Shown here piece by piece: positions 58,947 to 64,000 of a stretch of 64,000 nucleotides of DNA. The stretch spans positions 3,782,001 to 3,846,000 of the forward strand of contig NZ_JAPNKA010000001.1 of the NCBI RefSeq assembly GCF_026626635.1. The letters run 5' to 3'. The DNA is from Archangium lansingense (GTDB taxonomy: Bacteria > Myxococcota > Myxococcia > Myxococcales > Myxococcaceae). The position numbers and the translations under genes were made by a program. The notes under the pieces are model-generated. The model ran no database searches. It was not told the origin of the DNA and worked only from the letters and a program-made list of their open reading frames with translations. The first letter of the stretch is position 1; every line of letters starts with the position of its first letter.

Positions 58947-60686
58947 TCAGCGCGGAAGCGCTGAGTGCGGTGCCTCGCAGGTGCCCAGGGCTTCTTTGAC
59001 CTCGTCGGGCTCCACTTCGGGCAGGCCCTTCAGCTGGAGCGCCTGCTCCTGGGCCTCCGCGCAGCGGCCTTCGGCCACCAGCCACCGGATGGCCGGCACG
59101 CGGATCTCGACATCCTCCAGCTCCGCCTTCTTCAACCAGTCCTCGCGCCAGGCGCCCGAGCACGCCGCCAGGCGAGGATGCGTGGAGCAGAGCTGGAAGC
59201 GGGCCCGAGTGGATTCCCACTCCCACCCATCCTCGCGGGTCTCCAGCCCTGAGAAGATCGCCAGGGCCTCCTCGTAGCGCCCGACCTCCTGCAAGGCCGC
59301 GGCATACTCGTAGGCGCGCTGCGGAGCATTCTGTTGCTTCGACCACGCTTCCCGTCGGCCCTTGAGCTCCGCCGATTCGGACAGTCGGACGGTTCTCAAC
59401 GCGGCCTCGTAGAAGGCCTCGCGGGGCGGCGCCATGGTGCGCTGCGTGTACCAGCCGATCCGGTAGATCCGGGCTCCCTCCACGCGCGCTTGCTCGAAAA
59501 CGCGGCGGTTCTTCGCAGTGAACGTCCAGGCCCGCCAGCCCTCCTGCAGGGCCGGGAGCTCGCTCGGGATGACGGATTCTCCCAGCCGGCGCTCCCAGTC
59601 CTGCTGCAGTAGCTCGGGATCCAGCTCATCCGGCTGTCGGAGCAGATGAGAGGCGGCGAAGAGGGCACTGTCGGAGCTCGGACCCACCTGCCACGCGTCC
59701 AGCCCCGCGAGCGAGCCCGGGTGCTTGGCCATGCGCCAGCAGAGCGACAGCTCCAGCCCGTGCTTGGGGACTCCGCCAGGCCGGTTCAGGGCGCACAGCA
59801 GCGTCGGCGACGAGGCCAGCAGCCACGCCAGCCCCGCCGGGAGCGCCAGCAGGCCCAGGCAGACGCCCAGCGCGCGGAGCCGCGTGAGGCCCAGGCCCGT
59901 GCGAGGCGCCAGCGTCTCCGGGAGGACCCACAACGATACGGCCAGGCCTCCGAAGTAGCCGCCGACATGGGCCAGCACCGAGACGTTCGGAGCCGAAAAG
60001 CCGGGCATCAGGAAGAAGGCGCACAGGATGTAGGAGCGCCAGCCGTAGGCGCTGCGCTGGTTGCTCGGGATGGCCTCTTTCAGCCGCAACCCCAGGCCGA
60101 GCTGGGCACCCCAGGCGCCGAAGGCCAGCGACGACGAACCCACGGCCGGCAGTGCCGAGAAGGGGACGAGGAGCAGCGCCGCCCCCAGGCTCGCTCCGAG
60201 CAGCACCTGCACCAGCCCCGTCATGCCCAGCACGCGCTCCACCCGGAAGCAGCAGTAGGCCAGGAGCGGCAGGTTGAGGACGAGGTGCCGGAGGTCGGCA
60301 TGGAGCCAGGGCGCCGTCCACGCGCTCCACCAGGCCGCCTCGAGGATGGTCGACTCGAACCCGACAGCACCCCTCCTCGCGAGCTCCAGCCCCCGCTGGC
60401 TGAGCCAGACCTCAAGGAAGAAGGCCAGGATCAGCAGCAGGCACAGGAGTGAGGTGGCCCACGGGACGGGCCTCCTCGCCAGCCGCGCCGCCGCCCGGGC
60501 CGCTGGTGCATCCACGGCGCTGGTCAGTGTCGCGATCGTTTCGAGCCGGGCGAACTCCGTTCCCGTCCAGGGCGCGTAGCGGACTTCGGCCGAGCAGGGC
60601 AGCCGCCCCTGACGGAGCTCCTCCTCCAACTCCGAGGGATGCAGGAAGGACTCCTCGTCACCCACTCGCAATTCCGCCTGTTGCAT
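58947..60686 (-). CDS. Rhomboid-family intramembrane protease-like protein with extra N- and C-terminal domains
   Basis: A 579-residue protein; ATG 60686 preceded by TGGGGGG. Residues 1-55 form a small soluble domain ('HPSELEEELRQGRLPCSAEVRYAPWTG'). Residues about 75-290 have six or more membrane segments with rhomboid signatures: 'WLHADLRHLVLNLPLLAYC' (H/N motif), 'VGSSSLAFGAWGA' at the catalytic serine position and 'VLAHVGGYFGGLAV' with the catalytic His. The usual GxSG is GSSS here. Residues about 330-579 are a soluble TPR-like region ('AYEYAAALQEVGRYEEALAIFSGL'). Rhomboids cleave membrane proteins; activity needs testing given the altered motif. Confidence 0.78.
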   Translation of the reverse strand: MQQAELRVGDEESFLHPSELEEELRQGRLPCSAEVRYAPWTGTEFARLETIATLTSAVDAPAARAAARLARRPVPWATSLLCLLLILAFFLEVWLSQRGLELARRGAVGFESTILEAAWWSAWTAPWLHADLRHLVLNLPLLAYCCFRVERVLGMTGLVQVLLGASLGAALLLVPFSALPAVGSSSLAFGAWGAQLGLGLRLKEAIPSNQRSAYGWRSYILCAFFLMPGFSAPNVSVLAHVGGYFGGLAVSLWVLPETLAPRTGLGLTRLRALGVCLGLLALPAGLAWLLASSPTLLCALNRPGGVPKHGLELSLCWRMAKHPGSLAGLDAWQVGPSSDSALFAASHLLRQPDELDPELLQQDWERRLGESVIPSELPALQEGWRAWTFTAKNRRVFEQARVEGARIYRIGWYTQRTMAPPREAFYEAALRTVRLSESAELKGRREAWSKQQNAPQRAYEYAAALQEVGRYEEALAIFSGLETREDGWEWESTRARFQLCSTHPRLAACSGAWREDWLKKAELEDVEIRVPAIRWLVAEGRCAEAQEQALQLKGLPEVEPDEVKEALGTCEAPHSALPR

Positions 60687-60741
60687 CAACCCCCCAGTCG
60701 TGTTTCTCCATCCTGGCACAATGCCGAGGATTGATAGCCGC

Positions 60742-61461
60742 ATGAGAGCCTCCGTAGTGGCCGTGGTGACGTTGATGCTGCTCGCCGCCCCCGCTGTTCA
60801 CGCCGATGAGCCGGTGATGTCCACCTCGGCCGACCTGGATGGTGACGGTAAGCCGGAGGCCATCTCCGTTCAGTGGGCCGATGGCGACGCGCAGTTCGTC
60901 CTCAAGGTGGGTAGCGCCACTGTCCGGGGAAAGACGAACGACGCCGAGGTGCGCGGCGTGTTCATCACCGACGTCGATGGCAGCGACAAGTGGAAGGAAG
61001 TCGCCGTCCACATGGGGCTCACCGACGATGATTCCCGCAACACCGTCTACGGCTTCGACGGCAAGACGTTGAAGGAGATGGGCAGCGTCCGGACTCTCAC
61101 CGAGGTGCGTGGCAACGGAATCGTACTCTCCGACAGCTGGATGGGCTTCTGGAACCTTCGCGAGAAGTACTCCCTGGATCGCAAGGCGTGGAAGCTCAAC
61201 CATGTTCCCCAGGAGCTTTACTTCGTCGGCACCGAGGCCACCGTAAAGCAGTCCTTCCCGATCGTTCGCAGCCATAAGGACAAAGCCGTGGTGGCCAACC
61301 TGGCCCAGGGATCGAAGATCCAAGTGCTCGCCGCGATGCCCGTGGGTGCCAAGAGGTATGGTGATTACTGGTACCTCGTGAAGTCCTCCACCGGGCTGCT
61401 TGGATGGACTCAGGTGCAGAACCTCCACGACAAGACCGAGGGGCTGCCCTGGGCGGGTTGA
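60742..61461 (+). CDS. Exported protein with VCBS-like segment and SH3-like C-terminus
   Basis: A 239-residue protein; ATG 60742 gives a compact Sec signal peptide ending VHA (ATG 60721 and 60700 are alternatives). 'STSADLDGDGKPEAISVQW' and 'VFITDVDGSDKWKEVAVHMG' are FG-GAP/VCBS-type Asp-rich calcium-binding strands, so the first two thirds may be propeller-like. The last 70 residues ('AVVANLAQGSKIQVLAAMPVG', 'DYWYLVKSSTGLLGWTQVQNL') resemble a bacterial SH3 domain, often used for cell-wall binding. It is divergent from the rhomboid gene. Confidence 0.65.
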   Translation: MRASVVAVVTLMLLAAPAVHADEPVMSTSADLDGDGKPEAISVQWADGDAQFVLKVGSATVRGKTNDAEVRGVFITDVDGSDKWKEVAVHMGLTDDDSRNTVYGFDGKTLKEMGSVRTLTEVRGNGIVLSDSWMGFWNLREKYSLDRKAWKLNHVPQELYFVGTEATVKQSFPIVRSHKDKAVVANLAQGSKIQVLAAMPVGAKRYGDYWYLVKSSTGLLGWTQVQNLHDKTEGLPWAG

Positions 61462-61518
61462 GCCGCGAGTCCGTCTCAACTCGGCCGTGCAGCACCAGGT
61501 CCTCTTGGGGGACTCAGT

Positions 61519-62532
61519 TCAGCGCTTGCGGGCGTCCGCGCTGCGCGCTCGCCGCGCGTGCGGTGCTTCGCCGGTTTCGCGCCGAAAGATGCGCCGGAAC
61601 GCCGCCGCATCGGCATAACCGACTTGAGCCGCGATCTCGTCGACCGATCGCCGCGTGGTCTCGAGCAAATGCACAGCCTGGGCGATCCGCAACCGCTGTG
61701 CGAAGCGCAGGGGGGTCGTGCCCAACGCTTTCTCGAGTTTGCGAGCGAGCGTTCGCGGTGACGTGGCCGTGGCGCGAGCCATCTGCGGTACCGTGAGCTG
61801 TCGCTCGAGGTTGGACCCGATGAAGCGCTCGAGCGCCCGAATCACGGGGTCTGCGCTCCGGAGGTGCTCCATGACCATGTAGCGTGCCTGCGATGCGCGC
61901 TCATCGAGCACCAGATATTGGGCGACCCTATGCGCGAGCGAGGGGCTCAGTGTTTGGGCCAGGAGCGCGAGCATCAGGTCCGCATGGGCGAACGCGGAAC
62001 CGGCAGTCAAGACACGACCTGACGTCACCACCATCTGATCGGTGCGCAAGGTGACGCGCGGGAAGCGCTGCGCAAACGTCGGGCCGAGCCACCACGTCGT
62101 CGTCGCTTCGCGACCGTCGAGCACCCCCGCGGTAGCGAGCACGAACGTTGCCGAGCAGGACGCGGCGACTCGCACACCTCTCGCAGCTGCACGTGCGACC
62201 AGCTCGGTGGCGCGGGCGATGTCTGGGCGCTCGAGCGCGGCAGCGATCTCGGGTGCTGTCGGCATCCCGAGTCCCGGCAATACGAGCACATCGCCCGAGC
62301 CCAGGCCACGCAACTCGAGTGCGCCATCCACCGTCAGGGTGCGATTGGCCGCGGTTCGAACTGGCGCACCGTCGATGGACACGATGCGCGTGCAAGTCGG
62401 CAAGCGGCTCTTGGGAAGCTCGACGAGCCCTGCGTGCACGATGCGCGTCGCTGCGCCCAGGATGTCGAGAGCGACTCCCACCGGGCCATCGGCGACCCCG
62501 TCGAACACGAGCTGTGTGACGCTGCCTGTCAT
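61519..62532 (-). CDS. GlxA-type AraC regulator (DJ-1/PfpI domain + AraC HTH)
   Basis: A 337-residue protein. An N-terminal class I glutamine-amidotransferase/DJ-1-like domain at about 5-190 has Cys in 'VAASCSATFVLA' at the nucleophile-elbow position. A C-terminal AraC-type double HTH at about 225-325 has 'QLTVPQMARATATSPRTLARKLEKALGTTPLRFAQRLRIAQAVHLL' and 'DEIAAQVGYADAAAFRRIFRRETGEAP'. Relatives such as GbdR, ArgR and CdhR sense nitrogenous metabolites. It is divergent from a dienelactone-hydrolase-like gene, the likely target. Confidence 0.88.
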   Translation of the reverse strand: MTGSVTQLVFDGVADGPVGVALDILGAATRIVHAGLVELPKSRLPTCTRIVSIDGAPVRTAANRTLTVDGALELRGLGSGDVLVLPGLGMPTAPEIAAALERPDIARATELVARAAARGVRVAASCSATFVLATAGVLDGREATTTWWLGPTFAQRFPRVTLRTDQMVVTSGRVLTAGSAFAHADLMLALLAQTLSPSLAHRVAQYLVLDERASQARYMVMEHLRSADPVIRALERFIGSNLERQLTVPQMARATATSPRTLARKLEKALGTTPLRFAQRLRIAQAVHLLETTRRSVDEIAAQVGYADAAAFRRIFRRETGEAPHARRARSADARKR

Positions 62533-62605
62533 CTGGCAAGAATAGACCGGAAATAGTCGTTCCTGCCAATGGCGGGTGGAGCCCGGTCACCCCATCATTG
62601 TGCGC

Positions 62606-63445
62606 ATGAAAGAGCCGCTCAACCGCATGCCCAAGCGCAACGTGAACGAGGACGATCCACTCGACGACTTCACTCGCCGCTCGATCACGCTCGATGACAT
62701 CACGAAGGGGGTGTATGTGGCCGGCACCGGGCCGGCGGTGATCGTGATGGCCGAAATGCCCGGCATCAGTCCTCAGGTCGCTCGCTTCAGCCGCTGGGTT
62801 CGCGATGCGGGGTTCACCGTATACATGCCTTCGCTTTTCGGCCGCGATGGCGCTGTTCCCCAAGCGGAGGAAGGCGCTGCGGTGCTGAAGCGCGCTTGCG
62901 TCAGTGCCGAGTTCCGCGCCTTTGCTGCCAACGCCTCGAGCCCGGTGACACGGTGGTTGCGCTCGCTCGCGAAGCTGGCGCATGAGGAGTGCGGCGGCCC
63001 GGGCGTGGGCGCAATTGGCATGTGCTTCACCGGCAACTTCGCGCTCACGATGATGCTCGAGCCCTCGATGCTCGCTCCGGTGTTGTGCCAGCCGTCGCTG
63101 CCGCTCGATGACCCGGGCGGGCTCGAAATCGCGCCCGATGAGCTGGCCACGGTTCGAAATCGTCTCCAGCGCGACGACCTCACCGTTATCGGCTACCGCT
63201 TCGAGGGCGATCGGTTCTGCACGGCACAGCGGTTCGCCGCGTACGCTGAAGCACTCGGAGACCGCTTTGTGGCGCGCGTGCTTCCCGCGAGCGCGGCCAA
63301 CCGGGAACCGCCGCCCTTCTTCGAGCGTGTGGTGGCCAGTCCGCACAGCGTGGTCACCGCCCACCTGATCGATGAAGCGGGCCAGCCAACGCTCATGGCG
63401 CGCGACGAGATCCTGTCGTTCTTCGCAAAGCGGCTTGCCGGCTGA
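62606..63445 (+). CDS. Dienelactone hydrolase family protein
   Basis: A 279-residue protein; ATG 62606 is listed, but GTG 62576 and ATG 62627 are in-frame alternatives and no strong ribosome-binding site decides. It has a dienelactone-hydrolase-like alpha/beta fold: 'VIVMAEMPGISPQVARFSRWVRDAGFTVYMPSLFGRDG', nucleophile Cys in 'GAIGMCFTGNFALTM' (the family's GxCxGG, altered to GMCFTG), and a late His in 'VASPHSVVTAHLIDEAG'. Family members hydrolyse dienelactones and related esters. It is divergent from a GlxA-type regulator. Confidence 0.8.
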   Translation: MKEPLNRMPKRNVNEDDPLDDFTRRSITLDDITKGVYVAGTGPAVIVMAEMPGISPQVARFSRWVRDAGFTVYMPSLFGRDGAVPQAEEGAAVLKRACVSAEFRAFAANASSPVTRWLRSLAKLAHEECGGPGVGAIGMCFTGNFALTMMLEPSMLAPVLCQPSLPLDDPGGLEIAPDELATVRNRLQRDDLTVIGYRFEGDRFCTAQRFAAYAEALGDRFVARVLPASAANREPPPFFERVVASPHSVVTAHLIDEAGQPTLMARDEILSFFAKRLAG

Positions 63446-63496
63446 CGATTCGGGCACCCCGAGGACGGCCCAGCGCTCCATTCAGACGTACGTCTG

Positions 63497-64000
63497 TCAG
63501 GATGGGTCGTCCTTGCGCACTGCCTGGAGGATCGTGTGCAACTTGTCGGGGTTGCGCGTGATGTAGATGGTGGCGATCCGGCCCTCCTCAATAGCGAGGG
63601 CGGTGGTCTGCCACACGCCGTCGGCTTCGATCGTCACGAACCCGGGCAGCCCGTCGATCAGCCCCTCGTACACGAGGCGGGAGGCGTTGGGCCCCGTGCG
63701 CCGCACCAGTCCCTCGAGCATGCGGAGGTTCTTCTCCCGTCCGTAGATGGGATTGAGGGCCGCACGCGTCTTGCCACCGCCGTCGGAGTACAGGACCACC
63801 TCTTGGGCGAGCAGTGCCTGGAGCGCGCCCAGGTCTCCGCTCCGGGACGCGGTGAAGAACGCCGAGGCCAATTCGCGGCCCTGGTCCTCGGTCACGGGAA
63901 AGCGCGGCCGGGCCTCGCGCACGTGGTTCCGGGCGCGGCTGGCGAGCTGTCGGCAGGCCGCGGGGTCGCGCCCGATGGCCTTGGCCACCTCGTCGAAGTC
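63497..64000 (-). CDS. ECF41-type sigma factor with SnoaL-like C-terminal domain (partial, N-terminus outside window)
   Basis: The frame is open to the right edge, so sigma-2 and most of sigma-4 are outside the window. The visible part begins with the end of region 4 ('DEVAKAIGRDPAACRQLASRARNHVREARPRF'). A SnoaL/NTF2-like domain follows with the hallmarks of ECF41 sigma factors: 'YSDGGGKTRAALNPIYG' and 'IYITRNPDKLHTI'. In this group the fused domain regulates the sigma factor in place of an anti-sigma factor, and the target is often an adjacent oxidoreductase gene. The neighbour on the right is not visible. Confidence 0.85.
   Translation of the reverse strand, partial: DFDEVAKAIGRDPAACRQLASRARNHVREARPRFPVTEDQGRELASAFFTASRSGDLGALQALLAQEVVLYSDGGGKTRAALNPIYGREKNLRMLEGLVRRTGPNASRLVYEGLIDGLPGFVTIEADGVWQTTALAIEEGRIATIYITRNPDKLHTILQAVRKDDPS

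Noticed and set aside
1..64000. CRISPR arrays, tRNA or rRNA genes, integrase or transposase genes
   Set aside because: None were recognised by reading. The only clear large repeats are the duplicated M57 units, which lack spacer structure or terminal inverted repeats.

Overview
The window looks like chromosomal DNA of a myxobacterium of the Cystobacterineae type (Archangium/Cystobacter/Myxococcus relatives). This is inferred from very GC-rich coding sequence, many secreted lipoproteins and proteases, four M57 'HEIGH' metallopeptidases (a family typical of myxobacteria), a 1.9-kaa fused Ser/Thr kinase-ATPase-histidine kinase, a CotH-type lipoprotein and an ECF41-type sigma factor. I saw no tRNA, rRNA, CRISPR array, prophage or intact insertion sequence. 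Most transcription units are one or two genes long, often paired with a divergent regulator, so this reads as accessory chromosome.

Layout. 0-5 kb: 5' part of a secreted FTP-propeptide protease (cut by the window edge), a GT-C glycosyltransferase, a metallo-beta-lactamase-like protein, a crystallin-like lipoprotein, and a 2OG-Fe(II) oxygenase with a MarR regulator. 5.4-13.3 kb: a TetR/molybdopterin-oxidoreductase divergent pair around a clean palindrome, a nucleotidyltransferase, a papain-like protein without signal peptide, a small lipoprotein and a CotH lipoprotein. 13.4-23.7 kb: hydrolases, a Cache-HAMP histidine kinase, and several regulator/enzyme divergent pairs (Lrp/isochorismatase, SDR/AraC, haloalkane dehalogenase/LysR). 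23.8-34.9 kb: the giant kinase, a solute-binding/SH3 fusion, a paraoxonase-like membrane protein, a siderophore-interacting flavoprotein and a LysR/isochorismatase pair. 34.9-43.4 kb: a MalT-type LuxR regulator divergent from a beta-propeller/diheme cytochrome, and a LysR/MFS exporter pair. 43.4-49.8 kb: a P450 region with TetR divergent from a self-sufficient CYP102 (P450-BM3-like) enzyme, a MarR-VOC operon and a class I P450.

50-58 kb is the most unusual part. It is an array of four M57 metzincin-like lipoprotein peptidases, two of them almost identical. One is followed by an intact trypsin-like lipoprotein protease. Two others are followed only by decaying stubs of the same protease signal sequence. 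Three copies share an upstream region with a GTCCGA palindrome. A small 8-cysteine secreted protein and a broken Kelch lipoprotein gene lie in the same stretch. The locus looks like a secreted-protease cassette that has been tandemly duplicated and is losing its partner gene copy by copy.

58-64 kb: an alpha/beta hydrolase, a rhomboid-fold protein with extra domains, a secreted SH3 protein, a GlxA-type AraC regulator divergent from a dienelactone-hydrolase-like enzyme, and the C-terminal part of an ECF41-type sigma factor running off the right edge.
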